From Neobacillus ginsengisoli (lineage in GTDB: Bacteria; Bacillota; Bacilli; Bacillales_B; DSM-18226): a stretch of 64,000 bases of DNA. Under the pieces are notes generated by a model. That model was not told where the DNA came from. It ran no database searches and worked only from the letters and a program-made list of their open reading frames with translations. Below are positions 1-9,398 of the stretch, one piece after another (the first letter of the stretch is position 1; every line of letters begins with the position of its first letter). The position numbers and the translations under genes were made by a program. The stretch is taken from assembly GCF_030813055.1 (NCBI RefSeq), contig NZ_JAUSTW010000001.1, positions 682,001 through 746,000 of the forward strand, read 5' to 3'.

Positions 1-2
1 AT

Positions 3-98
3 ACAGATACGGCAAAGAGGTTGGCTGAGAGCCGACAAAAAATAATGGAAGACTTCCTGCTGCAATTTTCTCAAGAATGGAATGGTCAATTACTATGA
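3..98 (+). CDS. ypgQ: C-terminus of HD-domain hydrolase (YpgQ-like), partial
   Basis: Frame 3 is open from the window edge to a TGA at 96-98 and encodes about 31 residues, including SRQKIMEDFLLQFSQEWNG. This reads like the C-terminal helix of small HD-superfamily phosphohydrolases such as B. subtilis YpgQ, and ypgR follows a little downstream as it does in B. subtilis. Its stop overlaps the start of the ABC-F gene (ATGA), so the two are probably translationally coupled. The HD catalytic motif lies outside the window, so the name rests on position and C-terminal resemblance only. Confidence 0.55.
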   Translation, partial: TDTAKRLAESRQKIMEDFLLQFSQEWNGQLL

Positions 99-1984
99 AA
101 ATGCTAACGGTTGAAAATGTTTCAAAAACCTATGGAGAAAAACAATTATTTAATGATATATCCTTTACAATTGCCGAAAAAGAACGTATTGGCCTTATTG
201 GGGTCAATGGAACGGGAAAATCCTCACTGCTGAAAATTATAGCAGGCAGAGATCTACCTGATGATGGTAAAATTATCGCTGGAAAAGACTATTCGATATC
301 CTTTTTAGACCAACAGCCGGAGTTCGATCCCGAAAGAACGGTTCTGGAACAAGTTTTTAGCGGTGAAGCTCCGATTTTACGGCTGATGCGTGAATATGAA
401 AAAACCCTTTTAATACTTCATGCTGCACCGAATGATTCAAAAGTACAGGAACAGCTCTTTCAATTACAAAAACAAATGGATTCACTAGATGCCTGGGATG
501 CCAGTACGAATGCAAAATCGATTTTAATGAAACTAGGAATTGAAGATTTTGGCGAGAAAATTGGTAATTTATCAGGTGGTCAAAAAAAACGCGTGGCTTT
601 GGCACAGGTTTTGATTGCTGAACCTGATTTACTTATTTTAGATGAACCGACAAACCATCTTGATTTTGATACGGTGAAATGGCTGGAAGATTATTTAAGC
701 AGGTATAACGGTTCTATTTTGTTAGTCACCCATGATCGTTACTTTTTGGATCGGGTTGCCAACAGAATGTTTGAATTAGACGGCGGATCCCTCTACAACT
801 ACAAAGGGAATTATGCTGCCTTTTTAGAATCCAAGGCAATTCGAGAAGAAAATGAGGCTGCCACCTTTGAAAAAAGAAAAAATTTATTTAGAAGAGAGCT
901 CGAATGGATCAGACGCGGCGCAAAAGCGAGAACAACAAAGCAAAAGGCAAGGATTGGGCGGTTTGATGAACTGGAAGAAAAGCTTTCGAGTGGGAAGCCA
1001 TCTGGTGAAAAGCTTGATATTTCGCTAAATGGCAGCAGGCTCGGCAAGCAGGTTTTTGAGCTGAAGGATGCTTCAAAGAGTTACTCGGAAAAAATAATCC
1101 TAAATCACTTTGATTTGCTGGTGAAGCCGGGAGATCGAATTGGGATTATTGGGAGAAATGGTACTGGTAAATCCACCTTATTAAATATTCTAGCTAAACG
1201 AATCCCGCTTGATGGAGGTGAATTTATTATGGGGCAGACGGTTAAAATTGCTTACTACACACAGGAAAGCGAGGATATGGATGAAAACAAGCGGATGATT
1301 GAATACATTAAAGAAACGGCTCAAATTGTAGAAACCTTGGACGGAAAAACGATCTCGGCTGCCCAAATGCTTGAACGTTTTCTTTTTCCGCCATTTTCAC
1401 ACGGGACGCCCATCCGAAAGCTTTCCGGAGGAGAAAAACGAAGATTATACTTATTAAAAATATTGATGAGTGCACCGAATGTACTTTTGTTAGACGAGCC
1501 AACGAACGATTTGGATACACAAACCTTAACTGTTCTTGAGGATTATCTTGAGGAATTTCCCGGGGTAGTGATTACTGTTTCCCATGATCGCTACTTCCTT
1601 GATAAAGTGGCAGAGCAGCTACTTGTTCTACAAGGAGAGGGGAAAATTAATTCTTTCTATGGTAATTATACAGAATACCTTGAAAACGAGACGGTGCTTG
1701 AAGCAGGAAAAACAAAAATCATGGCAAATCCACCTTCCAAAGCTCCTGAAAAGGAAAAAAAGAAAAAAATGACCTATATGGAGAAAAAAGAGTGGGAAGA
1801 AATTGATGGCGTGATTGCTCAAACTGAAGCACGTCTTGAGGAAATAGCTATGGGGATGGCCTCTGTGGGGAGTGATTTTACAAAAGCTCAGGATTTAATG
1901 AAACAGGAAGCAGACTTAAATGAAAAGCTTGAACAATTAATCGAACGCTGGTCATACCTGGCCGAGCTTGCCGAAAATGAATAG
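95..1984 (+). CDS. yfmR: ABC-F family ribosome-associated ATPase
   Basis: A 629-residue soluble protein with two ABC cassettes and no membrane domain. Cassette 1 has Walker A GVNGTGKSS (near residue 37), signature LSGGQKKR and Walker B LLILDEPTNHLD. An inter-domain arm rich in Arg/Lys follows. Cassette 2 has GRNGTGKST, LSGGEKRR and VLLLDEPTNDLD. A charged C-terminal coiled coil (about 545-629) marks the Uup/YfmR branch. ABC-F proteins bind the ribosomal E site, and YfmR is known to relieve stalled elongation alongside EF-P. The ATG at 95 is preferred over 77 because it overlaps the upstream stop as ATGA and gives the 629-aa length expected for YfmR; no good Shine-Dalgarno precedes either. Confidence 0.9.
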   Translation: MKMLTVENVSKTYGEKQLFNDISFTIAEKERIGLIGVNGTGKSSLLKIIAGRDLPDDGKIIAGKDYSISFLDQQPEFDPERTVLEQVFSGEAPILRLMREYEKTLLILHAAPNDSKVQEQLFQLQKQMDSLDAWDASTNAKSILMKLGIEDFGEKIGNLSGGQKKRVALAQVLIAEPDLLILDEPTNHLDFDTVKWLEDYLSRYNGSILLVTHDRYFLDRVANRMFELDGGSLYNYKGNYAAFLESKAIREENEAATFEKRKNLFRRELEWIRRGAKARTTKQKARIGRFDELEEKLSSGKPSGEKLDISLNGSRLGKQVFELKDASKSYSEKIILNHFDLLVKPGDRIGIIGRNGTGKSTLLNILAKRIPLDGGEFIMGQTVKIAYYTQESEDMDENKRMIEYIKETAQIVETLDGKTISAAQMLERFLFPPFSHGTPIRKLSGGEKRRLYLLKILMSAPNVLLLDEPTNDLDTQTLTVLEDYLEEFPGVVITVSHDRYFLDKVAEQLLVLQGEGKINSFYGNYTEYLENETVLEAGKTKIMANPPSKAPEKEKKKKMTYMEKKEWEEIDGVIAQTEARLEEIAMGMASVGSDFTKAQDLMKQEADLNEKLEQLIERWSYLAELAENE

Positions 1985-2007
1985 AAAATAAAAGAAAGAA
2001 GGTGATC

Positions 2008-3147
2008 ATGATGAAAATTAAAACAATCGAACCAACGCCAAGCCCAAATACAATGAAAATCATTTTAGATGAAGAACTCCCTATGGGAAAAAGCCATAAT
2101 TATAAAAAGGAAACAGCTGCTGATGCCCCGGCTGTAATCCGGACAATTTTACAAATAGAAGGAATAAAGGGTGTGTATCATGTAGCGGATTTTCTTGCTG
2201 TTGAAAGGAACGCTAGGTTTGATTGGAAGGAGTTATTACCAAAGGTTAGACTTGCGTTCGGAGAAAAGACCTTGGATACGGCCAAGCGTGAAAATATGGC
2301 AAATGAGCATTTCGGCGAAATTAAGGTAGAAGTTCAAATGTTTAAGGATATCCCTCTTCAAGTGAAGCTTTCAGACGGATCAACGGAAAAAAGGTTTGGA
2401 ATGCCTGAATACTTTTTAAAGGCAAGGGAAAAAGCCCAGCTTCCTGAAGATAATTATATTTTACTTAGAAAATGGCAGAATCAAGGTGTCCGATACGGAG
2501 ATTTTGATCAAATTGGACAAGAAGTGGTCGAAGAATTAATTGCTGCCTATCCGATGGAACGTCTGGAAGCATTGATTTCAAATGCTCAATCAAATGAAAA
2601 TCAGCTTGAGCAAAAACCTTTACGTTCCCGCAAAAAAATAACCATTGATTCCTTAAGTAATCCTGATTGGCATATTCGCTACCAGCTTCTCGAGCAAATG
2701 GATGATCCGGAATTAGAGGATTTGCCCGTTTTGGAGAAGGCATTATCGGATGCGTTACCATCCATCCGCAGGCTTGCGACAGTGTACCTTGGAATGATAA
2801 AAGATAAAGCTGTTTTACCTTATTTGTATAAGTCATTGCATGATAAAACAGTCACCGTTCGTAGGACTGCCGGAGATTGCTTGTCGGACCTGGGATTTCC
2901 GGAGGCATCAGGTGAAATGGCCGATGCTTTAAAGGATCCGAGCAAATTGGTCCGTTGGCGGGCGGCCATGTTTTTATACGAGGTTGGCGATGAAAAGTCG
3001 CTGTCAGCATTAAAAGCAGCAGAAAATGAAGCTGAATTTGAAGTAAGCATGCAAATAAAAATGGCGATTGAAAGAATTGAAGGCGGTGAAGAAGCGAAAG
3101 GTTCTGTTTGGAAACAAATGACTGAGGCAAGAAAAGCAGAAGAGTAA
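2008..3147 (+). CDS. ypgR: YpgR/CvfC-type protein: Nfu N-terminal domain plus HEAT repeats
   Basis: About 379 residues. The N-terminal ~85 residues (TPSPNTMKIILDEEL and the IEGIKGVYHVADFLAV region) match the Nfu/NifU N-terminal scaffold fold. The middle is unassigned, and residues ~210-365 form helical HEAT/PBS-type repeats (for example DALPSIRRLATVYLGMI and DKTVTVRRTAGDCLSDLG). Staphylococcal CvfC, a virulence-regulator family member, has this architecture; the biochemical role is unknown. AAGGTG lies 4-7 bases before the ATGs at 2008 and 2011. Only 17 bases separate it from yfmR, so it is likely in the same operon. The Nfu cysteines needed for Fe-S binding are not seen. Confidence 0.8.
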   Translation: MMKIKTIEPTPSPNTMKIILDEELPMGKSHNYKKETAADAPAVIRTILQIEGIKGVYHVADFLAVERNARFDWKELLPKVRLAFGEKTLDTAKRENMANEHFGEIKVEVQMFKDIPLQVKLSDGSTEKRFGMPEYFLKAREKAQLPEDNYILLRKWQNQGVRYGDFDQIGQEVVEELIAAYPMERLEALISNAQSNENQLEQKPLRSRKKITIDSLSNPDWHIRYQLLEQMDDPELEDLPVLEKALSDALPSIRRLATVYLGMIKDKAVLPYLYKSLHDKTVTVRRTAGDCLSDLGFPEASGEMADALKDPSKLVRWRAAMFLYEVGDEKSLSALKAAENEAEFEVSMQIKMAIERIEGGEEAKGSVWKQMTEARKAEE

Positions 3148-3211
3148 ATTGCAAACAGTAAATAAGTTTAGTATGCTAAAAATGGTAAGAAGAGAATCGG
3201 AGGAAGATACT

Positions 3212-3646
3212 ATGTCAAATGCATATGAAGAATATATGAAACAAATGGTTATTCCGATGCGTCAAGAGTTAACAAGAGCCGGATTTGCTGAACTAACAAC
3301 TGTGGAAGCAGTAGAGCAATTTATGGAAAAGGCAACAGGTACGACGCTTGTCGTTGTTAATTCAGTTTGTGGTTGTGCGGCCGGGTTGGCACGCCCCGCT
3401 GCGACACAATCAATCCTAAACAGTGAGAAAAAGCCGGACCGCCTAGTGACAGTTTTTGCAGGTCAGGATAAAGAAGCAACCGCTAAAATGCGGGAGTATT
3501 TTGAAGGCTACGAGCCATCATCACCTTCAATGGCATTATTGAAGGACAAAAAAGTCGTTCATTTCATTCCGCGACATGATATCGAAGGTGTCCCGATGGA
3601 AGCGGTTATGCAAAATCTAATGGCTGCGTTTGAAGCTAATTGTTAA
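3212..3646 (+). CDS. brxA: Bacilliredoxin BrxA (YphP family)
   Basis: 144-residue thioredoxin-like protein of the YphP/YqiW family, which reduces mixed disulfides between proteins and bacillithiol. The active-site Cys-Gly-Cys is visible in VVNSVCGCAAGLARP (about residues 50-65), with the family's GYEPSSPSMALLKDKKVVHF segment downstream. The start at 3212 is preceded by GGAGGA at good spacing; the longer frame back to 3149 lacks a ribosome site. It follows ypgR as in B. subtilis, except that ilvD, which lies between them there, is absent here. Confidence 0.93.
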   Translation: MSNAYEEYMKQMVIPMRQELTRAGFAELTTVEAVEQFMEKATGTTLVVVNSVCGCAAGLARPAATQSILNSEKKPDRLVTVFAGQDKEATAKMREYFEGYEPSSPSMALLKDKKVVHFIPRHDIEGVPMEAVMQNLMAAFEANC

Positions 3647-3652
3647 ATTTAG

Positions 3653-3680
3653 AGGATGTCCTTGGACGTCCTTTTCTTTA
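3653..3680 (+). terminator. Rho-independent terminator after brxA
   Basis: Seven-pair stem AGGATGT/ACGTCCT around a CCTTGG loop, followed by a T-rich run. Confidence 0.75.
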
Positions 3681-3708
3681 TTCTAAAAAATATAAATAGG
3701 ATGATAAC

Positions 3709-4482
3709 ATGTTTGTAACTACATCAACCAGAACAGACCGGCAAATGATTGAAAAGACAAAGAAAACAGCAGAAACATTGGCCGTCCCTTATGTCCCGCG
3801 AAAAAAGAAATCAGTAAATCAATTGCAAAACGAATTGAATAGTAATTGTCTTGTTGTTTGTAAGAATCGGTTGGAATTATTTGAAAAAGGTAGTCCATCC
3901 CCCTTTTTCTTTCACCCAAATTCAGCCATGTTTAGAATAAAACGTTTGTTAAAAGGGGAACATGACCCGTTTGCGGATGCAGCTATGCTGTCTAAAGGCA
4001 TGACGGTTCTGGATTGCACGCTTGGGCTTGGATCCGATTCCATCGTTGCCAGTTTCCTAGTTGGAGAAAATGGGAAAGTTACCGGAGTTGAAGGGCAGAA
4101 ATATTTAGCCTATATCGTACAAAATGGACTCCGTAATTGGGACTCAGGCATTCCTGTTATGAATGCAGCAATGGAAAGGGTTAGTGTTATTCATTCAAAC
4201 TCACTTGATTATTTGAAGAGTCTACCAGGGAATTCAGTGGATTGTGTTTATTTTGACCCCATGTTTGAAGAAAGTATTCTTGAGTCCTATGGAATAAAGG
4301 CTTTAGTTCAATTTGCCATTCATGATGACTTAAATGAAGAACTAATTGTAGAAGCATTAAGGGTAGCAAAATTGCGCGTTGTTCTTAAAGACCATTATCA
4401 AAGCAACCGTTTTGAAAAATTTGGCTTTCAGGCTATCCGAAGAAAATCGTCTAAATTTCATTTCGGCTTCATTAACAAATAA
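3709..4482 (+). CDS. ypiP: Class I SAM-dependent methyltransferase, YpiP-like
   Basis: 257 residues. The N-terminal part (LAVPYVPRKKKSV, then HPNSAMFRIKRLLKGEHDPF) is typical of the Bacillus YpiP family and may bind RNA or another substrate. The Rossmann methyltransferase core follows: motif I VLDCTLGLGSDSIVASF (about 103), the motif II acidic residue in GVEGQ, and motif IV DCVYFDPMFEE, whose DPMF resembles the DPPY-type catalytic loop of N-methyltransferases. The substrate is unknown. AGGATGAT precedes the ATG. The neighbours brxA and ypjP match the B. subtilis order. Confidence 0.82.
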   Translation: MFVTTSTRTDRQMIEKTKKTAETLAVPYVPRKKKSVNQLQNELNSNCLVVCKNRLELFEKGSPSPFFFHPNSAMFRIKRLLKGEHDPFADAAMLSKGMTVLDCTLGLGSDSIVASFLVGENGKVTGVEGQKYLAYIVQNGLRNWDSGIPVMNAAMERVSVIHSNSLDYLKSLPGNSVDCVYFDPMFEESILESYGIKALVQFAIHDDLNEELIVEALRVAKLRVVLKDHYQSNRFEKFGFQAIRRKSSKFHFGFINK

Positions 4483-4484
4483 GA

Positions 4485-4512
4485 CCGGGAGCTCTTTTGC
4501 TCTCGGTTTTTT
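4485..4512 (+). terminator. Rho-independent terminator after ypiP
   Basis: CCGGGAGC pairs with GCTCTCGG (including G-T pairs), followed by TTTTTT. Confidence 0.85.
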
Positions 4513-4670
4513 AAAAATCTATCTAGTAATCACACTATTATTATTTCATATAAAATCCTAAACTGTTTTTTCCATTTCTTTAAGAAAAGAAGTATAATAT
4601 TTTGTAAGTAACATAAAAACGGAAAAATTTAGTTAAAATAAATAATTTCATAGAATAAGGTGTGCTGAGT

Positions 4671-5267
4671 ATGAACAAATGGCTTCGTAAATCATTTGTA
4701 GTGATGGTCTCCATTTTAACATTTGGGCTTGTGACGCCATCACAGTTTATTAATAATGTTAATGCAGAGAAACCGAATAGTAGTAGGGGTGCATTCGAGG
4801 TTACCGCAAATGAAGGCAGCTTTGCCCGGAGGACTGGATACCTTGAAGAATCAGCGTTCGATAAAGATAAATTTATGGAAGAATTATTAAAACAGGTAGA
4901 AGAACAGTCATATCAAAAGTTTGGCGCAAAAATTAGGCCTGTCATTGAAGATGAATTTCGTGAGGTCATCATGCCAAACATTGAAAAAGCACTTGACCAA
5001 ACGGCACACCAATTTCCTGAGGAAGATTTGAAGAATCTCGTCATAACAGAGCAGCCTGGAAAAGGACTTTCGGAGAAAATCTTTAATATTAAAAATCGAG
5101 TTACGGGAAAAGATATTCTTCGTTTCCATGTTAGGAGAGATAATCCGCCGCAGGCCGGATACTGGTTTAACTTTCATTATCACACCTACCACGATGAATT
5201 CCAAAGCCATCATGAGCTTGGATCCATTTATTGGGATAAAAATACACCTCCGAAATGGATGAGCTGA
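4671..5267 (+). CDS. ypjP: Secreted YpjP-like protein
   Basis: 198 residues with a classical Sec signal (basic MNKWLRK, then the hydrophobic VVMVSILTFGLV segment) and probable cleavage after an Ala in NNVNA near residue 32. The mature part is acidic and ends in a conserved aromatic/His-rich block (YWFNFHYHTYHDEFQSHHELG). It resembles YpjP of B. subtilis, of unknown function. The ATG at 4671 is favoured over the GTG at 4662 because of its spacing from AAGGTG. It is the last gene of the conserved block before the ter insertion; the next syntenic gene, thyA, is 10 kb away. Confidence 0.75.
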   Translation: MNKWLRKSFVVMVSILTFGLVTPSQFINNVNAEKPNSSRGAFEVTANEGSFARRTGYLEESAFDKDKFMEELLKQVEEQSYQKFGAKIRPVIEDEFREVIMPNIEKALDQTAHQFPEEDLKNLVITEQPGKGLSEKIFNIKNRVTGKDILRFHVRRDNPPQAGYWFNFHYHTYHDEFQSHHELGSIYWDKNTPPKWMS

Positions 5268-5313
5268 AAATGGAAATTTGCTAATTGATGGAAAAAAACT
5301 TTATTATAATAAA

Positions 5314-5341
5314 TGAAACCTTTTTAAGAAAAACTCGTATA
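5314..5341 (+). promoter_or_regulatory. ECF sigma (sigma W/M-type) promoter upstream of terD
   Basis: TGAAAC at 5314-5319, then a 16-base spacer beginning with a C/T-rich run, then CGTATA at 5336-5341. This matches the extracytoplasmic-function promoter form TGAAAC-N16-CGTA. B. subtilis yce genes are known members of the sigma W/M/X stress regulons. It lies 31 bases before the TerD start. Confidence 0.85.
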
Positions 5342-5372
5342 TAGACTATTACCTAAAATGGAGGAATGGAAA

Positions 5373-5954
5373 ATGGCAGTTAGTTTATCAAAAGGTCAAA
5401 AGGTAGATTTAACGAAAACAAATCCGGGGTTAACAAACGTTGTCGTTGGACTTGGATGGGATACTAATAAATATGACGGCGGACATGATTTTGATTTAGA
5501 TTCTTCTGTGTTCCTATTAGGGGAGAGTGGAAAAGTAACAACAGAATCTGATTTTGTTTTTTACAATAATCCACAGGGTGCTGGTGGTGCTGTTGTACAT
5601 ACAGGAGATAACCGCACCGGTGCAGGTGATGGTGATGATGAACAGGTGAAAATTAATCTAACAGCAATTCCTGCGACCGTTCAACGCATTGCTTTCACTA
5701 TTACTATTCATGATGCAGAAAGCAGAAGTCAGAACTTCGGGCAAGTTTCAAATGCATATGCCCGTATTTTCAATGAGGCAACAGGTGAAGAGCTTATTCG
5801 CTATGATTTAGGAGAGGACTTCTCCATTGAAACAGCACTTGTTGTCGGAGAATTGTACCGCCATAATGGTGAATGGAAATTCAGTGCAATCGGAAGCGGC
5901 TATCAAGGCGGATTAGCAGCGTTAGCCACAGACTTTGGCTTGCAGATCGGTTAA
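5373..5954 (+). CDS. yceD: TerD-family stress protein (YceD/YceE-like)
   Basis: 193-residue cytoplasmic TerD-domain protein, the size of B. subtilis YceD. It opens with [16 protein letters not shown] and contains the Ca2+-binding loop [14 protein letters not shown] (about residue 80) and the TerD block [18 protein letters not shown]. TerD proteins bind calcium and take part in resistance to tellurite, phage and envelope stress. GGAGG precedes the ATG at 5373, not 5358. It is the first gene of the inserted yce/ter block, behind an ECF promoter, and closest in sequence to the third paralogue at 14819. Confidence 0.9.
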   Translation: MAVSLSKGQKVDLTKTNPGLTNVVVGLGWDTNKYDGGHDFDLDSSVFLLGESGKVTTESDFVFYNNPQGAGGAVVHTGDNRTGAGDGDDEQVKINLTAIPATVQRIAFTITIHDAESRSQNFGQVSNAYARIFNEATGEELIRYDLGEDFSIETALVVGELYRHNGEWKFSAIGSGYQGGLAALATDFGLQIG

Positions 5955-5964
5955 GGCGAAAAAG

Positions 5965-5994
5965 CTTTGAGAGCCTGCTCTTGAAGGTTTTTTT
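5965..5994 (+). terminator. Likely terminator after terD
   Basis: CTTTGAGAG pairs with CTCTTGAAG (with G-T pairs), followed by seven Ts. terC may need read-through or its own promoter. Confidence 0.55.
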
Positions 5995-6033
5995 ATAAAT
6001 CTTTGTTTTTAAATCAGGAGGAATTTATTTAAA

Positions 6034-6801
6034 ATGTCAGTTTTGCATGGAATATTAAACACATATTCACAATTTTTTGAATGGGATATGTGGGTGAAAG
6101 TTTTATCAGACCCTGTAAGCTGGGGACTGATTGGTACCCTTATTATTTTAGAAGGATTACTTTCAGCTGATAACGCTCTTGTTTTAGCTGTTATGGTAAA
6201 GCATCTCCCGGCTAAACAACGTAAAAAAGCACTTTTCTATGGCTTATTAGGTGCTTACTCTTTCCGTTTTGTTGCCATTGGACTTGGTGTTTATTTAATC
6301 GAGCTATGGTGGGTGAAAGCACTTGGCGCTGCATACCTTGCCTGGTTATCAATTAAATATTTTATAGATAAGAGAAAAGAAGATGATGGCGAGGATGAAG
6401 AAGCAGAAGGAATGAACCAAAAGAGCTTATTGATTCGCTTATTTGGGACTTTATGGGGAACCGTCGCAGCTGTTGAGTTAATGGATATTGCATTCTCGGT
6501 CGATAGCGTGCTTGCTGCATTTGGAGTCAGCAATGAAGTATGGGTCCTGTTAATCGGAGGTATGCTCGGGGTATTAATGATGCGTGGTGTAGCCGGAGTA
6601 TTCTTAACATTAATTGACCGGGTTCCTGAGTTAGAAACAACTGCATACATCTTAATCCTCATTATTTCGATTAAGATGTTCCTTGGAGTGTTCTTTCACT
6701 ATGAATTATCACCGCTCTATTTCTTTATCATCTTACTGTTTACCTTCGGAGCAACTTTTATTGTGCACATCTTAAACAAGAAAAAACAAGTTAGTAAATA
6801 A
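6034..6801 (+). CDS. yceF: TerC-family integral membrane protein
   Basis: 255 residues with seven or so hydrophobic segments. The TerC hallmarks are LEGLLSADNALVLAVMVKHLP near residue 40 (intramembrane acidic and Asn residues) and MDIAFSVDSVLAAFG near residue 150. An acidic cytoplasmic loop (KRKEDDGEDEEAEG) separates the halves. TerC/YceF proteins are linked to manganese export and metallation of exported proteins, and to tellurite resistance. AGGAGG precedes the ATG. It is bounded by terminators on both sides, so it may be a separate transcript within the stress block. Confidence 0.9.
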   Translation: MSVLHGILNTYSQFFEWDMWVKVLSDPVSWGLIGTLIILEGLLSADNALVLAVMVKHLPAKQRKKALFYGLLGAYSFRFVAIGLGVYLIELWWVKALGAAYLAWLSIKYFIDKRKEDDGEDEEAEGMNQKSLLIRLFGTLWGTVAAVELMDIAFSVDSVLAAFGVSNEVWVLLIGGMLGVLMMRGVAGVFLTLIDRVPELETTAYILILIISIKMFLGVFFHYELSPLYFFIILLFTFGATFIVHILNKKKQVSK

Positions 6802-6823
6802 TACGGTTCATACATTTATTAAG

Positions 6824-6862
6824 ACAGGGGAGCAGACGTGAAGTCCGTCTCCCCTGTTTTTT
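6824..6862 (+). terminator. Strong terminator after terC
   Basis: ACAGGGGAG-C-AGACG pairs with CGTCT-CCCCTGT around a short loop, followed by TTTTTT. Confidence 0.92.
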
Positions 6863-6886
6863 ATCCTTTATAGAGGAGTATGGGGC

Positions 6887-8074
6887 ATGGAATTTTTTAC
6901 ATATTTATTTGATAATGAAATTGAGCAGTTATTCTATCAAAAACCGAAAAGTTTTAATAAGTTTACGAATCGCGAGCTTTTATCCTACGGTTTAGGTGCG
7001 ACACTCTACATGCCGGCTACCCGCCCAAATATCTATCAAGAAATACTTTCAAGAAAACATGAAGGGCTAACTTCTCTTGTTATCGATCTCGAAGATGCTA
7101 TAGGGGATAACGAGGTAGGTGCGGCAGAAAAACTGTTGATTGAGGAATTGTTAAGGCTTTTCAGGGAATTAGACAAAAAGTTTATAAGCATGGACGATTT
7201 GCCATTAATTTTTATCCGCATCCGCAACCTTGAGCAGTTAAAACGGGTGAAGGAGCAACTGGGAGATGCTTTTCAGCTGTTAACAGGTGTGGTATTGCCT
7301 AAGTTTTCAGCAGAAAAAGGTGAGAATCTATTAAAAGAAATAAGGGATATTCATACAAATCACCAACCCTTTTATGCGATGCCGATCCTTGAAACTTCTA
7401 AGGTAATTCAAAAAGAAACCAGAATGGAAGAATTAATGAAAATTAAGAGCCTAATGGATAAATACAGAGACAATATTCTGAATGTCCGAATAGGGGCCAC
7501 TGATTTTAGCGGTTTATACGGTATCCGCAGGAGTGCAGATACAACAGTATACGATATTGAAGTTTTAAGGGATTGTATAACTGATATTATTAATGTTTTT
7601 CAAAGATGGGACAGTCCTTACGTAATTTCCGGCCCGGTTTGGGAATACTTTTCAGCAAAAACTAGAATGTTAAAGCCTTGGCTCAGGGCTTCTCCTATTC
7701 GTGAACGTTTCGGTGAGGAGGGGGTGAAATGGCAAGCCAAACTTATCGATCAAAATTTAGACGGATTCATAAGAGAAATCCTCATGGACATTGCCAACGG
7801 ATTAACCGGAAAAACCATCATCCATCCCTCTCACATTAAAGCAGTGCATGCCCTTAATGTAATTTCATATGAAGAATACATCGATGCTTACAATATTGTG
7901 CAAGCTCCCACAGGTGAAAAAGGAGTTATAAAAAGCGACTTCGAAAATAAAATGAATGAAATCAAACCGCATTATTATTGGGCAAGAAAAATTATCTTAA
8001 AGTCTCAGCTTTACGGGGTGCTGCATGAAGGATTCACAAATATTGACCTTATCAAAAAAGAAGTATACGTATAG
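6887..8074 (+). CDS. HpcH/HpaI-type C-C bond lyase of the ter biosynthetic module
   Basis: 395 residues resembling the citrate-lyase-beta/HpcH aldolase TIM barrel. MPATRPNIY is followed by SLVIDLEDAIGD (metal-binding Glu/Asp near residue 70) and IFIRIRNLEQL, with a later VRIGATDFSGLYGIRRS block. In ter gene clusters this lyase accompanies phosphoribosyltransferase-like genes and is proposed to help build a nucleoside-like metabolite (Ter-system genome analyses by the Aravind group). AGAGGAG precedes the start. It overlaps the next gene by 50 bases, so lyase, PRTase and StiP genes form one translational unit. The actual substrate is not known. Confidence 0.8.
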   Translation: MEFFTYLFDNEIEQLFYQKPKSFNKFTNRELLSYGLGATLYMPATRPNIYQEILSRKHEGLTSLVIDLEDAIGDNEVGAAEKLLIEELLRLFRELDKKFISMDDLPLIFIRIRNLEQLKRVKEQLGDAFQLLTGVVLPKFSAEKGENLLKEIRDIHTNHQPFYAMPILETSKVIQKETRMEELMKIKSLMDKYRDNILNVRIGATDFSGLYGIRRSADTTVYDIEVLRDCITDIINVFQRWDSPYVISGPVWEYFSAKTRMLKPWLRASPIRERFGEEGVKWQAKLIDQNLDGFIREILMDIANGLTGKTIIHPSHIKAVHALNVISYEEYIDAYNIVQAPTGEKGVIKSDFENKMNEIKPHYYWARKIILKSQLYGVLHEGFTNIDLIKKEVYV

Positions 8075-9398
8075 TATTCTTGATTCCATTGATGTTGGAA
8101 TAGAGATAACCCATAATCCTTATCGATTGCCAGTTGAAAGGTTATTTACAATGGCGGCAAGAATGAATAAAAAAAGATCATTTTTGTTTGTTAGTAAACT
8201 ATTAGGAAAACATTTGCCAATCAATCCGAACAAAGGGCTGTTGACAGCTGCACTCCTTGCAGCAAGATATGCCGAAGAGGTGAAAGGCTTAGAATGTGTG
8301 GAAAAAGAAAGACTATTATCCTTATTTCCTGTGGATGAGCCCTCATTTAAAAGGATATCAATTGTACCCAAAACTGTGAAGCCATTAGTAATTGGTTTTG
8401 CAGAAACCGCAACAGGGCTGGGCCACGCATTTTTTGATTGCTTTGAATTTGCAGATTATTTTCATACTACCAGGGAAGTGCTTCTTGATCGGTATCCGGA
8501 AATTACCTTTGAAGAAGAACATTCCCATGCTACCTCGCATCATTGTTATATTCCATTAGAAATGATTCAACATGAACGGGAAATTATTTTAGTTGATGAT
8601 GAAATAACTACCGGAAAAACGGCACTTAACATAATCCAATCCATTCATGCACGATTTCCGAGGCTGGAATACACGGTTGTTTCTATTTTGGATTGGCGAT
8701 CTGAAGAGCATAAAAGAGAATTTGCATTACTTGAGAAAAATTTGGGAATTACGATAAGTGTGGTAAGTTTATTAGCCGGTAAGGTAGAGATTAAACAGCA
8801 TAAGAAAATCCAGGAATGCCTAGATAAAAAAGAAATGAATAATAGATTAGAGTCAAAAGTAGAATGTTTGCAGCTGTCCTCATTTTTTGCGACAACCGCT
8901 TTTTTATCTGCTATTTCACAAGTGGAGGCACCATTTATACAAGAAACCGGGCGTTTTGGGATTCAAAGCACTGGCAATGATTTCATTCATCACAAACTAT
9001 CAGAAGCAGCTTCATTTCTTAAGCAAAAACGAAATGGCAAAAAAACACTTTGCCTTGGCACGGGAGAATTTATGTATCTTCCGATGAAATTGGCAGCGGA
9101 AATGGGATATGGAGTTTCCTATCAATCTACTACGAGAAGTCCTATATATATCCGCCATATCTACGGTTACGGAGCAAAACATGGGATCACCTTTCCAAAT
9201 CCCGAGAATCAGGCCATTTCTCATTTTGTTTATAATATCCCACCTGATCATTATGATGATATATTTATCTTTATTGAAAGAGAAGTAGAATTTGAAAAAC
9301 TAAAACCATTAGTAAAAGAATTGGAAAAATTACAAATAAAATCAATAAAGTTTGTCTTTTTTTCAAAACGATACGAGGTGAATTTATGCAAAAAATAA
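8025..9398 (+). CDS. Phosphoribosyltransferase with C-terminal TRSP domain
   Basis: 457 residues. An N-terminal PRTase-like domain carries the PRPP loop IILVDDEITTGKT (about residue 190). The C-terminal domain contains CLGTGEFMYLPMKLAAEMG followed by STTRSPIY, the TRSP signature for which that domain is named. Found in ter biosynthetic modules and presumed to act on a nucleotide or base. The ATG at 8025 has GGGGTG just upstream and lies inside the previous gene; a later start cannot be excluded, because the residues that look conserved begin at YTYSILDSIDVGIE. The 3' end overlaps the next gene by 13 bases. Confidence 0.8.
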   Translation: MKDSQILTLSKKKYTYSILDSIDVGIEITHNPYRLPVERLFTMAARMNKKRSFLFVSKLLGKHLPINPNKGLLTAALLAARYAEEVKGLECVEKERLLSLFPVDEPSFKRISIVPKTVKPLVIGFAETATGLGHAFFDCFEFADYFHTTREVLLDRYPEITFEEEHSHATSHHCYIPLEMIQHEREIILVDDEITTGKTALNIIQSIHARFPRLEYTVVSILDWRSEEHKREFALLEKNLGITISVVSLLAGKVEIKQHKKIQECLDKKEMNNRLESKVECLQLSSFFATTAFLSAISQVEAPFIQETGRFGIQSTGNDFIHHKLSEAASFLKQKRNGKKTLCLGTGEFMYLPMKLAAEMGYGVSYQSTTRSPIYIRHIYGYGAKHGITFPNPENQAISHFVYNIPPDHYDDIFIFIEREVEFEKLKPLVKELEKLQIKSIKFVFFSKRYEVNLCKK